From: Affinundibacterium macrobrachii
GTDB taxonomy: Bacteria > Pseudomonadota > Gammaproteobacteria > Burkholderiales > Burkholderiaceae_D
Direction: 5' to 3'
DNA length: 64,000 nucleotides
NCBI RefSeq assembly: GCF_014652415.1
Contig: NZ_BMYT01000005.1
Span: 186,001 to 250,000 of the forward strand
Positions within the stretch are counted from its first letter, which is position 1. Each line of letters opens with the position of its first letter. The notes under the pieces are model-generated. The model did no database searches and was not told where the DNA came from. It saw only the letters and a program-made list of their open reading frames with translations. Below are positions 1-9,669 of the stretch, piece after piece. A program made the translations under genes and the position numbers.

Positions 1-331
1 TCATAGGTCTGAATTCTTAGTTAAATTGCATGTTTAAACCGATCTTGTGCCGCGATTCTGCGTGGCAAAAAAATGGATTAACAAAAACCTTTGATTATAA
101 AGGTATTTAGCTCTGAACAAGCTTGTATTTGTCCGTTTTTGCGATGCAGCAGGATGCAAATCCCTCATTTGGATTCGACTTTGCATCAGGTAAGCAAAGT
201 AATGCGCTTATCTAGCGTGATTTTCTATATTAAAACCTTTTAAGTTGATCTTAAAATTCGTTAAATTAATCAAATCTCGATAAATTTCAATTTTTTTGAG
301 TGCTTTGCACGATTGATGATCGATGGTGAGT
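1..331. other. Intergenic left edge of window
   Basis: No supportable gene. The stretch is AT-rich and lies downstream of the minus-strand haem lipoprotein gene. It holds an imperfect dyad (GATGCAAA at 153-160 and TTTGCATC at 180-187) without a T-run, so it is not a convincing terminator. Confidence 0.5.
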
Positions 332-2581
332 TTATCTTGCTAATTTCCAGCGTCTTATCAGTTCCCGCAAGGCCTCTGGTTGATTGATTGGCGCGGGGAA
401 GTTTGCTTGATCACGATGATTGACCCCATGGCAAGATGCACAGACCCGAATCTCTCCAGCTTTGAAAGTGATCCAATTTCTTTCTCTGACGATCGCTTGA
501 CCTTGTTGATCAGTTGTTTGCCAAGTTAGCGCACGTTCTGCTGGCACTAAGGCTGCTGTGGAACCATCTTTGGAAATGATGACACTGCTTTTAGGTTGGG
601 ATCGGGTCGAATTTTCTGAGTTTGCACTGAGATTGAGCGGATGAAAGTCTTTAATCGTTTGTGCAAGATGCCTGCGTCCCGCTCGATCAGCGTAAGCACG
701 TACTTGCTCTGCTTGAAGAATTTGGAAATGCTGGATCGAATAAAGCTTGCCGTCGGGATTAATTGCCGACAGTGTTTTAATGCCACCCGGCACTTGTAGG
801 TTGTACGGTTGTTGCAAGTCTGCACGATCTCGGCTGGTTTGATTGCGCGTGATAATGAGTGCTAATTGATTTCGTTCCAACCAACCGCGAAATTCAGCCT
901 CATCAATTTTCTCCGCATTTAAAATGTTTTTTTCTGGTGCCTCAAGTTGTGGCAATTGTGCTGGCACTTGTCTACGTGGCTTTAATTCAACTGGATCGAG
1001 TTCCCACAACTCTCCTTGATAATGACGTAACTGTTCGCCATCCCACCAGCTTAGCGATTTACGTATGCCCTTAGTTAGTGGCGTTGCCGCCGTATATTGT
1101 CCGGAGGAGGTATCTATCGTCAGATATTTTAGGCGCAAGTCTCTTAAGTTTGTTTCTGGTTCTGGTGGTAATTGATTACTTGTGTGACTAGCGATTAGCT
1201 TGCCATCCGAGAGCGGGAGTGGATTTCGATAACGTCCATCTTTTAGGTTATCCGATTTGTCGAAACGAGTTACGGCAAGGATTTGCATTTGTTCTGGATT
1301 AATGTCTGGTCTGGCATTGACTTTGATGATGCTATCGGTGGTAAATGATGCTGACTCGCGTGCGTTAATTCCAAACAATACGCCAGGTTCAAGTGGGTCT
1401 TCACGTAAGTGGAAAATGCCGCCTTCACGTCTTAGTGCTAGACGATTGCGATGTAATTCCTCGCGTGTGCGTTTGCTCAGATTTTTGTCATGCATGAAGC
1501 TTGGCGTGAGATAGCCAAAAGAGAGCTCATGTAATCCAGCGTGGTTAATGGTTTCTTCATTTCCGCCGTCTTGATCAATCTGCCAAATGCTAAAGAAGTT
1601 GCTGCGAAATGCATGAACTGAACCGTAGGGACTTTCGCTGCCAACTCGTGATTCTGGGAAGATTTCTTCTCGACTTTCAAGTTGTTTTGCTTGTGCTGTT
1701 TCGTCGGAATAATTAAATGATTTGAATGGCAGTGCAACGCCGTTACGGCTAGCGTCTCGATCTCGATCGGCCAACTGATCTTGCTGTAAATGGTCCCAGC
1801 GTGTGAATATCACTCGCCCTGCATGGTCAATAATGGGTGTAAATGCACCGCTGGGTGTGTGACTTAATAAGCGTAACTTGCCGCTGCTAGGATTAAGTTT
1901 CCATAGACCAGAAATGCTGGGCGTCGCTTCGTATTCATCTAACTGTGGGTATAGATGTAGATCACCTGTACGTGGTCTATCTGATGTAAAAATGATTTCT
2001 TCATCATCTGCATAAATCGGCGATACATTATTGAATCGCGCATCTTGATTTTTTATTTTTTGAATTACTGCTTTTTGATTTTTTTCTAATCCGCTTATTT
2101 CATAAAGCTGCCAGCGGAAGCCTGGGCTTGCCTTAGTTTGTAGCTCTTTCGATCGTCTTGGAGATCCTAAAAGCATACTAAATATCACCTTCTTGCCAGC
2201 TGGATGTACCGAAGGTTCTCTCACCGCGATTGCTCTATCTGATTGCAAACCTGACATGCCATATCCAGCTTCGGCGGTGAGATTACGCAAGCTACCGTCA
2301 GGATAACGCAACATCAAATCACCACCACGCGGCACATCTTTGACACTGGTGCCATGATTGGCGAATGCCGAGAGTCGCGTATTGTTGTCGTGATCAACTG
2401 GCACTTGGGTAACAAATAGAATCGGCTTGCTGCTTTCTACTGCAAGTCGCGGATTTATTGTTGGCTCACCCAATAAGGCCAACTTAGATTTTGTATCGAG
2501 GTGAGAGTCCTTCGGTTTCTCGCACCCACTCAAGTAACAAAGTGCAATCAAAAGTAGCGTAATTTTGGAACAAATATGCAT
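332..2581 (-). CDS. Exported lipoprotein resembling hydrazine synthase alpha subunit, with C-terminal c-type haem motif
   Basis: Predicted 749-residue lipoprotein. The N-terminus has a hydrophobic stretch ending in a lipobox (LSGC), so it should be lipidated and face the periplasm. The body contains beta-propeller/TolB-like segments (for example FTSDRPR and VIFTRWDHLQQDQ) of the type annotated as hydrazine-synthase-alpha middle domain in many non-anammox bacteria. A single haem-binding CASCH motif lies near residues 714-718, only about 30 residues from the C-terminus. An upstream TTG at 2593 would add four residues; I prefer the ATG at 2581 because the lipoprotein signal then starts normally, but neither start has a good ribosome site. 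It stands alone, divergent from the PQQ-repeat lipoprotein gene. Hydrazine synthesis is not implied; the name reflects fold resemblance only, and the function is unknown. Confidence 0.6.
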   Translation of the reverse strand: MHICSKITLLLIALCYLSGCEKPKDSHLDTKSKLALLGEPTINPRLAVESSKPILFVTQVPVDHDNNTRLSAFANHGTSVKDVPRGGDLMLRYPDGSLRNLTAEAGYGMSGLQSDRAIAVREPSVHPAGKKVIFSMLLGSPRRSKELQTKASPGFRWQLYEISGLEKNQKAVIQKIKNQDARFNNVSPIYADDEEIIFTSDRPRTGDLHLYPQLDEYEATPSISGLWKLNPSSGKLRLLSHTPSGAFTPIIDHAGRVIFTRWDHLQQDQLADRDRDASRNGVALPFKSFNYSDETAQAKQLESREEIFPESRVGSESPYGSVHAFRSNFFSIWQIDQDGGNEETINHAGLHELSFGYLTPSFMHDKNLSKRTREELHRNRLALRREGGIFHLREDPLEPGVLFGINARESASFTTDSIIKVNARPDINPEQMQILAVTRFDKSDNLKDGRYRNPLPLSDGKLIASHTSNQLPPEPETNLRDLRLKYLTIDTSSGQYTAATPLTKGIRKSLSWWDGEQLRHYQGELWELDPVELKPRRQVPAQLPQLEAPEKNILNAEKIDEAEFRGWLERNQLALIITRNQTSRDRADLQQPYNLQVPGGIKTLSAINPDGKLYSIQHFQILQAEQVRAYADRAGRRHLAQTIKDFHPLNLSANSENSTRSQPKSSVIISKDGSTAALVPAERALTWQTTDQQGQAIVRERNWITFKAGEIRVCASCHGVNHRDQANFPAPINQPEALRELIRRWKLAR

Positions 2582-2865
2582 ATAGGTGATCAATGTAAAA
2601 AGCCGCTACAAAAAATTGATGTTCGTTTGCAGTGATTATTTGTTAAGTTCAATCTTGACGTGATGTTGAAATAGTTGATTGGTGAAATCTTACTTGAGTT
2701 TTTTCATAAACTGCGCCAATCTTATTAATCTTAATATGCAAAGCGGTAAAATTTTTATCGCCATCATCCAAAGTTGTGCGGGTGATGTGTAAATTAATGC
2801 CCAAATTAACCTCATAAAGAACGCGTTAGTGAGTGGGTTCAAACGAATAAAAGACGAGACAGAAA

Positions 2866-4503
2866 ATGACAAGATCTAAAATAGCACCTGTAAAAAATGC
2901 GTGGTATCGGTCTAAACAAAGGGTAGGCGTAACGCTCGCTTCAATGCTTGCGATCGCGTCTATAGTTGCGGCATGTGGCGGCTCTGGTGGCGGTAATGCG
3001 GTAACTTCGGTGCCCGGCAATGGTAATGGAACCGGTACGACTAATCCCAATCCAGTCGGTCCGCCATGGTTAAGTCATGGCGGTAACGCGCAACACGACG
3101 GTTTGTCTGCAGTGGCGACGCAAGCATTTTCACGAATTGTGTGGCAGGCGCCAGTTGACCTCGCTCCTAAGTATTCGACACAAGGCTATTTGTTGGTTCA
3201 CTATGGATCACCCGTCATCACTGCAAAAAATACAGTGATCTTGCCAGTGAAGTCAGCGGCAGATTTAGTGTATCGCTTCGAGGCGCGCAATGGAAATGAT
3301 GGCAAATTACTGTGGTCAGAAAATACTGATTACATTATGCCGCCGCATCGTTGGACGCCAGCTTACAACCTAAGTTTGGCGGCAAATAATCGTGTGTATG
3401 CTCCAGGTGCAGGTGGAAAAGTGTTTTACCGTGAAGATGCTGATGCGATTAGTGGTACCTTGAAGGTGGCGGTGTTTTATGGCGAGGCAGTTTATAACGC
3501 CAATAAAGCCGCGATGGATAAAGCGGTAATGATTAACACTCCCATCACCATCGATGCGCAAAACAATGTTTATTTTGGCTTTATTGCGACGGCAGGTAAT
3601 CCGGCTGGCTTAAGCAGTGGAGTTGCGCGGATTGCTGCAGATGGTAAAGCTAGCTGGGTCAGCGTCGCTAACCTAGCTGCTGGAACTGGCGTAGCTAAAC
3701 CAGCGACCAATAGTGCATTTGCAGTATCAAAAGACCAAAAAACCTTGTATGTCGTTGCCAACGATAATATTGCTACTGGGGTGCGTCAAACAGGTTATTT
3801 GTTAGCACTTGATGCATCGAGCTTGGCATTAAAGTCAAAAGTACAGTTAATTGATCCCAATGAGAATGGTGCTGCCAATATCTCTGACGACAGTACAGCA
3901 TCGCCGCTGGTGGGACCCGATGGCGATGTTTATATTGGTGTCTTAGAAAAGACGTATGGTTCGCACAATGCACGAGGTTGGCTATTGCACTTCAATGCTG
4001 ATTTGTCGCAAACGAAATTGCCGGGTTCTTTTGGTTGGGATGATACGCCATCCATTGTGCCAGCAAATTTAGTTCCCAGTTACAAAGGAAGTTCGCCCTA
4101 TTTGTTAATGGTGAAATATAACAATTACGAACGCGCAGGTTCTGGAAATGGGATGAATGAAATAGCAATTATTGATCCGCATATTTCGCAGGATGATGAG
4201 TTTGCTAACGTTAAAGTCATGAAAGAAGTGATCACCATGCTAGCCCCTACACCAGATCCAAATGTACCAGGTGGCTTTATTGAATGGTGCATTAATACCG
4301 CCGCTGTCGATCCATTTACCAAATCAGTGATTGTTAATAGCGAGGATGGCTATCTGTATCGTTGGGATCTAAGCACCAATGCTTTGAGCGAAAAGATACG
4401 CTTGACGAGTGGATTGGGTGAATCCTACACGCCTACTGCCGTAGGTGCTGATGGAAAAGTGTACGCGATCAACAATGCAATTTTGTTTGCGATTGGTAAA
4501 TAG
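2866..4503 (+). CDS. Lipoprotein with PQQ-like beta-propeller repeats
   Basis: 545-residue predicted lipoprotein. A basic N-terminus and hydrophobic stretch end in a lipobox (VAAC), followed by a Gly/Asn/Thr-rich linker (about residues 40-65). The rest has repeated strands of the PQQ-like/outer-membrane-assembly propeller type, such as GKLLWSENTDY, GYLLALDASS and GYLYRWDLSTN, and repeated DGxVYxG/A blade motifs. No catalytic motif is visible, so it may be a binding or scaffold propeller rather than a quinoprotein dehydrogenase. It is preceded by a 270-bp divergent intergenic region and followed by an inverted repeat. BamB is an unlikely assignment because the usual genomic neighbours are absent. 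The ribosome site is weak (GAGACAGAAA). Confidence 0.6.
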   Translation: MTRSKIAPVKNAWYRSKQRVGVTLASMLAIASIVAACGGSGGGNAVTSVPGNGNGTGTTNPNPVGPPWLSHGGNAQHDGLSAVATQAFSRIVWQAPVDLAPKYSTQGYLLVHYGSPVITAKNTVILPVKSAADLVYRFEARNGNDGKLLWSENTDYIMPPHRWTPAYNLSLAANNRVYAPGAGGKVFYREDADAISGTLKVAVFYGEAVYNANKAAMDKAVMINTPITIDAQNNVYFGFIATAGNPAGLSSGVARIAADGKASWVSVANLAAGTGVAKPATNSAFAVSKDQKTLYVVANDNIATGVRQTGYLLALDASSLALKSKVQLIDPNENGAANISDDSTASPLVGPDGDVYIGVLEKTYGSHNARGWLLHFNADLSQTKLPGSFGWDDTPSIVPANLVPSYKGSSPYLLMVKYNNYERAGSGNGMNEIAIIDPHISQDDEFANVKVMKEVITMLAPTPDPNVPGGFIEWCINTAAVDPFTKSVIVNSEDGYLYRWDLSTNALSEKIRLTSGLGESYTPTAVGADGKVYAINNAILFAIGK

Positions 4504-4545
4504 AACTAAATTTAGTAAATTTACTTGCTCCATCTCGTTGATAAC

Positions 4546-4589
4546 TTTGCCGAGTATCTTGTAGGGGATTAGAGTTGCTACTCGGCAAA
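4546..4589 (+). terminator. Hairpin after PQQ-repeat lipoprotein gene
   Basis: Perfect 11-bp arms TTTGCCGAGTA (4546-4556) and TACTCGGCAAA (4579-4589) with a 22-nt loop. Only a short A/T tract follows, so it could be a weak terminator or part of the leader of the downstream HD-GYP gene, which starts 75 bp later. Confidence 0.45.
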
Positions 4590-4663
4590 AATTTATGCTT
4601 TGATGTATTCTTTGCTTTGCTAGATTCGATAATCGAGTCAATGATCGCGCAAGGGGATACCAC

Positions 4664-6058
4664 ATGTCGCAAGTCATCGTAAATCAAGACAGCTTCGCTA
4701 CACAGACCGTGCCTGGGTTAAAGTTATCTGAATTGATCAGTGCCCTAAGTCATGCGCTCGATATCACTGAAGGGCAACCCGAAGGGCACTGCATACGTTG
4801 CTGTTGGATTGGCATGCATATCGGGCGCGAGATGCATTTGCCGGAAGACCAACTGTGGAATTTGTATTACACCTTACTCTTGAAGGATCTCGGTTGTAGT
4901 AGCAATGCGGCACGCATTTGTGAGTTGTATTTGACCGATGATTTGCAATTTAAGCGAGATTTCAAAACTGTCGGTGATAGCTTGCCGCAGGTTTTACATT
5001 TTGTTCTCAAACATACGGGTTTAAAAGCGGGCTTGGCCGAGCGTTTTCGTAGCGTGTTAACGATCTTGCGTGATGGTCGAAATATTGCGCAGGAATTGAT
5101 CGCTACTCGATGTCAACGCGGTGCCGAAATTGCACGCCTATTGCGTTTTTCAGAAGACGTGGCGCAAGGAATTTACAGCCTTGATGAGCATTTCAATGGG
5201 CAGGGGCGTCCTGATGGTTTAAAAGCCGACACCATACCGATGTTTTCTCGTATCGCCTTGCTCGCCCAAGTGATAGATGTGTTTCAGATTGCGGATGGTG
5301 CTGACGCGGCATTAAACGAAATTCGTGAACGTTCTGGTGTTTGGTTTGATCCCTTATTAATCGATGCATTTGAACGCGTTGCGGAGCGAGAAGATTTTTG
5401 GCTTGCTTTACGCGCGGATGATATTCATCTTCGGGTGCTCGCTCTGGAACCGCATTCGTATGAAGTGCCTTTAGATGAAGATTATCTCGACGACATTGCT
5501 GCAGCGTTTGGACAAGTGGTTGACTCGAAAAGCCCTTATACCAGTGGTCACAGCGCCAGAGTCGCTTTATATGCCGATTTGATTGCTGAAGCTTTACAAC
5601 TCAGCCCACAGCGCAGACGATGGTTGAAGCGTGGTGCCTTGTTGCATGATGTCGGAAAACTCGGTGTGAGCAATAGCGTATTGGATAAGGCAGGGAAATT
5701 GGATATCTCAGAATGGGATGAAGTGAAATTGCATGCCAGTTACACGGAAACAATTTTATCGCGCATATCGGCATTTTCTGAATTGGCTAAAGTCTCGGCC
5801 GCGCATCATGAAAAACTAGATGGCACTGGTTATCCACGAGGCTTGAAAGCTGAGGAGATTAGTTTAGAAACCAGAATCATTACGACAGCGGATATTTTTG
5901 ACGCGATTACTGCTGAGCGCCCTTATCGCGGGGCTACACCGATACCGAAAACTTTGGAAATCATGGCAGAGAACTTGCATACCGCCATCGACGAGCGATG
6001 TTTTGAAGCCTTGAAATTAGCGATTGCGAAATTGGAAAAAATGGAAGCGACGCAGTGA
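4664..6058 (+). CDS. Tandem HD-GYP domain protein, probable cyclic-di-GMP phosphodiesterase
   Basis: 464 residues with two related halves. The C-terminal half (about 280-450) is a good HD-GYP domain: GHSARV near residue 295, HDVGK near 327, HHEKLDGTGYP near 380, then RIITTADIFDAITAERPYR. Such domains hydrolyse c-di-GMP at a di- or tri-iron centre. The N-terminal half (about 25-230) has the same layout but decayed motifs: LLKDLGCS in place of HDxGK and DEHFNGQGRPDGL in place of HHExxDGxGYP, so it is probably a non-catalytic copy with a sensory or dimerising role. The start has a strong ribosome site (AAGGGGA, six bases before ATG). No receiver or transmembrane segment is seen, so it should be cytosolic. 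It is convergent with the DUF2322 gene. Confidence 0.8.
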   Translation: MSQVIVNQDSFATQTVPGLKLSELISALSHALDITEGQPEGHCIRCCWIGMHIGREMHLPEDQLWNLYYTLLLKDLGCSSNAARICELYLTDDLQFKRDFKTVGDSLPQVLHFVLKHTGLKAGLAERFRSVLTILRDGRNIAQELIATRCQRGAEIARLLRFSEDVAQGIYSLDEHFNGQGRPDGLKADTIPMFSRIALLAQVIDVFQIADGADAALNEIRERSGVWFDPLLIDAFERVAEREDFWLALRADDIHLRVLALEPHSYEVPLDEDYLDDIAAAFGQVVDSKSPYTSGHSARVALYADLIAEALQLSPQRRRWLKRGALLHDVGKLGVSNSVLDKAGKLDISEWDEVKLHASYTETILSRISAFSELAKVSAAHHEKLDGTGYPRGLKAEEISLETRIITTADIFDAITAERPYRGATPIPKTLEIMAENLHTAIDERCFEALKLAIAKLEKMEATQ

Positions 6059-6103
6059 AGCCACTCACTGCATCGATCATTCGTATCGCTTCTTTTTATT
6101 TGC

Positions 6104-6427
6104 TTATTTGCTGATCAGTTGTACGCGATAGCTATTGCATGCCGTATCTTTGTTATTCACTATGTCGAATAATCGGTCGATGTTTGGATGTTTCCCAGGA
6201 AACGCGAGTGCATCTGCAGTGTGTTCCGCATACATCGCTAAACCTTTGTTCGCTGCAGCGACATCAATTGCGCCAAACTCCGCAAATAAAGCGTGATACA
6301 CGCGCACACTACCCGCAGAGCCGGGTTTGTTCTCAATGCGCGCCGCGAGTTGATCATTGGTATATAGCTCGATTGCTTGAAGATGATCAATGCTGGGTAG
6401 GCTAGATAAAATTTCGCTAAATTGCAT
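6104..6427 (-). CDS. DUF2322 family protein
   Basis: 107-residue small cytosolic protein. The opening (MQFSEILSSLPSIDHL), the middle (KPGSAGSVRVYHALFAEFG) and the segment EHTADALAFPGKHPNIDRL match my recollection of DUF2322, a family of short betaproteobacterial proteins of unknown function. The reading frame is open 16 codons further upstream, but the family starts at this ATG. No catalytic motif, signal peptide or membrane segment is visible. It is convergent with the tandem HD-GYP gene, 45 bp away, and appears monocistronic. Confidence 0.75.
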   Translation of the reverse strand: MQFSEILSSLPSIDHLQAIELYTNDQLAARIENKPGSAGSVRVYHALFAEFGAIDVAAANKGLAMYAEHTADALAFPGKHPNIDRLFDIVNNKDTACNSYRVQLISK

Positions 6428-6748
6428 AGAGTTTTCTCGTAAATGAAGGTGTGAGATGCGGGGAGAACATCGCATCGTGTAAATCGGGCGCCATCTTAAT
6501 CGACGGGCAGTGAATGTACAAGCTTAAAGTTTGAAGTATGTATATAAGTCAAACGCAGGAATAATTTGAGCCTGCAAGTTGATAATTGCGAGTCGATCTC
6601 GATCGATGCAATTTGTCAGAATTTTTTATCAACGTCTCTCAATATCTAGCTTTAATTTCGTTCCTTTAATCTTTCGCTTTGATCCGATGTTTGCTTAAAT
6701 TGTCCCCGCTGGAATCTAGGTGCAGAGTAGACGCCAGCGGGTTCAGAT
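6428..6748. other. Intergenic region with hairpin
   Basis: About 320 bp between two minus-strand genes. It contains a hairpin with arms CCCGCTGG (6705-6712) and CCAGCGGG (6734-6741) just downstream of the amidohydrolase stop, without a T-run, so it is a weak terminator candidate for that gene. The rest must carry the promoter of the DUF2322 gene, but I see no clear -35/-10 pair. Confidence 0.4.
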
Positions 6749-8872
6749 TTAATCGTGTTTTGCAGCGCCGAAGAAACGTTGCATAGCACCTTCATTCATT
6801 CCAATCGGATTCGACGCAGATACAGCTTGTAGTTGCTTTAATGTAGGCTGTTGATCGACGAAGGGCTTGATGCCCATGCTTTGATGAATTTCACGCGGAT
6901 ACATTAAATAACCGCGTGTAATTACGGCAGAGATCTTACGAATATCTTCGATGTTCTTGGTTGGATCACCGTCGACTAACACCAAGTCAGCTAGTTTGCC
7001 TACACTGATCGAGCCACGTTCGTTTTGTGTGCGGGTATAAATTGCGCCGTTGCGCGTTGCCACTTGTAATGCTTGCGCTGGACTCAAGCCCGCTTTGACT
7101 AATAGTGCGAGTTCGGAATGTAGCGTGAAGCCGGTCAGTTCGTCGGTGCCCGCAACAATTGGCACGCCTGCTTTGTACAAACGACCAACGAAATCGATCA
7201 TTTTTGCATAGGATTTTTCGTAGCGTTGATGGGTTGCATCATCCGCGATTTTCATTGTCCCAACTGAGAATCCGCGACGTACATCCGGTGGCATGTGGTC
7301 AGCGATTGCGGCGAAGGGCTGATTGATCGTGCCATCTTTTTGTCGTAAAAATGAGAAGGTCGCCAAAGTTGGATCGATGGCGATTTGTTTGGCTTTTAAG
7401 CGTGCGATAAAGTCTTTTACGGGTTTTGAATTAAAGTCGATATCCACCGTTTTTTCAGATGGCAAAATAAATCGATCTAAGGTACGTGTATCGGTTTTTG
7501 GCGTCGCTAGAAAATTGAGCATCACTTGGTTGATATGTTGAATCTCGTCATAGCCAGCGTCGAGTGCTTCAAATGCACGTAAGCCAACTGGAATATGCCC
7601 AGAAACTCTTAAGCCACGCGTATGTGCGTAGGCGACGGTCTCTTTCAGAATTTCTTTTGGAAATGAGTTATAGATTTTGAGTTGTGGATAGCCATGCTGT
7701 GCATACCAATCAATCGCATTCTTCGCCTCGGCTAAGTTCTTAATGACGAAACCATTATTCGCTGAATAGGGACTTTCTCCCTCTAAAAATCCGGCTGGGA
7801 CAATTTGTGGACCTAACAGGTCACCTTTGCCGATTTCGTTTAACAGCAATTGCATCTGTGCATTATCATTACCCATGTCACGCACGCTAGTGACTCCAGC
7901 AGCGATGTTGAGACCGCCATCCCAGCGTCCGACATGGCCATGCATATCAAATAAGCCTGGTAATAAAATTTTTCCTTGCGCGTCAATCTCGGCAACCGCT
8001 CCGCGCACCGGTGAGCCTGCTGGCAAGATTGCGGTGATACGACCGCGCAATACATACACATCCGATGCCGCTTTGAGTTGCGCTCTGTCGCTATCGAAAA
8101 TGCGCGCGTTACGAATCACAGTTAAACCTGGAAGAGGGTGTTGCAGTGTCTTGGCGCGCTCGAGTAGCACTTTGCTTTCTGCAGCTTTCTGAAAGTTCGC
8201 CATCGCTTCGCCGTTGGCTTGCCAACCTTCTTCGACCATTTTCATATAGCCTGGAATGACAACCGCGAATAAACGTGGATCAGCGCCAGTGGTCGCCCAT
8301 ACAAAACTTGGTGATAGGCCGATGCCCGTTTGCGCTAACAATTGCACGGTTTGTTTTTTGTCGCCATTGCGGACTTCTAATTCACCAATTTTGCTTTGTG
8401 AAAGCGTGCCAGATGGTAGCAAGGTTAAGCGTTTGTCGGCTGATTTTTCGAGTGCGGTGATCGATAGCGAACCTATCGCAAATGAGCTATTGAGTGGGAT
8501 GTAAAGGGCAGAGCCCTTAACAGTTTGTTTGCCTTGTTCAGAGGTGGATTTCCATTCGGCTTGATCGCCAACGCGTTGGTAACTTTCGTTGACAACAGCA
8601 CCGAAAGTGGAATTGCCAGTGACTTTATATTCTTTTGGTAAACCGTCTGCACCTAGCCGAAATTCTTCATTTAGTTCTGGGCCACGACCATTATCTTTAA
8701 AGATAAAACGCACCTTGGTTAAACCTTGATCATCTCGCTGCACAATTTGTTCGCCCGCTTGTTTACCGTTTTCGACAAAGATTAAATACTTGGTTGTTTG
8801 TGTATCCGCAAATGCGCTAGTGGCGTAAAGCAGCATGAGGCTTGATGCAATAATTGTTTTGATGCGTTTCAT
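6749..8872 (-). CDS. Exported metal-dependent amidohydrolase
   Basis: 707 residues with an N-terminal signal peptide (hydrophobic core then SAFADTQTT), so it is periplasmic or secreted. Residues about 25-250 form an accessory beta-rich domain of unknown role. From about 255 to 680 lies an amidohydrolase barrel with a full set of metal residues: HGH in GLFDMHGHVG (near 309), a candidate bridging lysine in LKIYNSFP (near 397), His in SGHIPVG and in EIQHINQ, and Asp in AGTDELTG (near 574). The C-terminal GSISVGKLADLVLVDGDP segment is typical of imidazolonepropionase-like and prolidase-like exported enzymes in this superfamily. The substrate cannot be read from sequence; a peptide or cyclic amide is plausible. 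It is monocistronic, with a possible terminator hairpin at 6705-6741. Confidence 0.75.
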   Translation of the reverse strand: MKRIKTIIASSLMLLYATSAFADTQTTKYLIFVENGKQAGEQIVQRDDQGLTKVRFIFKDNGRGPELNEEFRLGADGLPKEYKVTGNSTFGAVVNESYQRVGDQAEWKSTSEQGKQTVKGSALYIPLNSSFAIGSLSITALEKSADKRLTLLPSGTLSQSKIGELEVRNGDKKQTVQLLAQTGIGLSPSFVWATTGADPRLFAVVIPGYMKMVEEGWQANGEAMANFQKAAESKVLLERAKTLQHPLPGLTVIRNARIFDSDRAQLKAASDVYVLRGRITAILPAGSPVRGAVAEIDAQGKILLPGLFDMHGHVGRWDGGLNIAAGVTSVRDMGNDNAQMQLLLNEIGKGDLLGPQIVPAGFLEGESPYSANNGFVIKNLAEAKNAIDWYAQHGYPQLKIYNSFPKEILKETVAYAHTRGLRVSGHIPVGLRAFEALDAGYDEIQHINQVMLNFLATPKTDTRTLDRFILPSEKTVDIDFNSKPVKDFIARLKAKQIAIDPTLATFSFLRQKDGTINQPFAAIADHMPPDVRRGFSVGTMKIADDATHQRYEKSYAKMIDFVGRLYKAGVPIVAGTDELTGFTLHSELALLVKAGLSPAQALQVATRNGAIYTRTQNERGSISVGKLADLVLVDGDPTKNIEDIRKISAVITRGYLMYPREIHQSMGIKPFVDQQPTLKQLQAVSASNPIGMNEGAMQRFFGAAKHD

Positions 8873-9104
8873 AGAAAATGTCCTTTATGAGTAAGCAAGA
8901 AGGGGAGCATTGAATAGCAAGATACGGACGCTAGACATTGATGCATAGTCAGGAAAAGAAATAAAAGAGCAATGCACTTTAGCATGCTGTGACGCCATCA
9001 AGCGCTATCAAGCACTATTAGATTAAGAAAACCAGCGTAAGCGTGGTCAATATGCACAATGGCGGGGGAGAGTATGTAGTGGCTGTGTACGAGTTAATAG
9101 AAAA

Positions 9105-9136
9105 AAGCTGGCAGAGCGAAATCACTCTGCCAGCTT
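9105..9136 (-). terminator. Rho-independent terminator of the lemA-TPM operon
   Basis: Perfect 12-bp stem: AAGCTGGCAGAG (9105-9116) and CTCTGCCAGCTT (9125-9136) with an 8-nt loop. Read on the minus strand it ends in TTTTTT, 20 bp after the last TPM gene. Confidence 0.85.
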
Positions 9137-9156
9137 GAAAATAGTTTGAACAAAAT

Positions 9157-9669
9157 TTACGGAATAAAAATCAGTTCGTTGCTGAGTTCATCAGGATTTT
9201 CCGCATCTGAGGCAATTGGGAAATGTTGACGCAGCAATTGTGCGCATGCACTCAAAGCTTGGCTCAATCCCTCGATCACATGCGCAGCTGCCAATTCAGA
9301 TTGAAGTTGTACGCAGATCGTATTCCACTGGTCTTGCCCGACTAATCGGTTGATGCCACGGTCAGCGACGATTTCTATCTTTCGTTCTGCTAACAAAATG
9401 TAGATAAGAATGCCGCTATTTTCTTCCGTATCCCAAACGTGCAATTCTGAGAACCAATGAATTGCCCGTTGACGTGCCGTTGTACCGGCGCGTACAAGGG
9501 ATAGAGCGAGTTGTGATTCAACCACTAATCTGATTTCTCCTCGATGACCTTGCTCAGCCTTGATAATTTCTTGGCTGAGACGTCGGCGATTGGCATCGTT
9601 GAAATACTGACGATAGGGATTGGGACTTAGTTGCGCGCGCAAATTTTGCCATACTCGTTTGTTTGTCAT
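9157..9669 (-). CDS. TPM domain protein (second TPM gene)
   Basis: 170-residue cytosolic-looking protein of the TPM/YgcG family. The segment GEIRLVVESQLAL...ARQRAIHWFSELHVWDTEENSGILIYILLAERKIEIVADRGINRLVG is the usual TPM core, in which a conserved loop follows the IEIVADRG strand. No signal peptide or membrane helix is seen, unlike its neighbour. The ATG at 9669 shares its A with the stop of the upstream TPM gene (TAATG), implying translational coupling; a TTG at 9675 is also open. It is the third gene of a lemA-TPM-TPM operon. TPM proteins are linked to membrane stress and photosystem repair in other organisms, but no enzymatic role is established here. Confidence 0.8.
   Translation of the reverse strand: MTNKRVWQNLRAQLSPNPYRQYFNDANRRRLSQEIIKAEQGHRGEIRLVVESQLALSLVRAGTTARQRAIHWFSELHVWDTEENSGILIYILLAERKIEIVADRGINRLVGQDQWNTICVQLQSELAAAHVIEGLSQALSACAQLLRQHFPIASDAENPDELSNELIFIP

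Noticed and set aside
332-2581. True hydrazine synthase and anammox metabolism
   Set aside because: Only a propeller resemblance and a single haem motif; no other anammox gene in the window and a betaproteobacterial context.
6052-6071. Hairpin GCAGTGA/TCACTGC at the end of the tandem HD-GYP gene
   Set aside because: Seven-bp stem overlapping the stop with no T-run, so not supported as a terminator.
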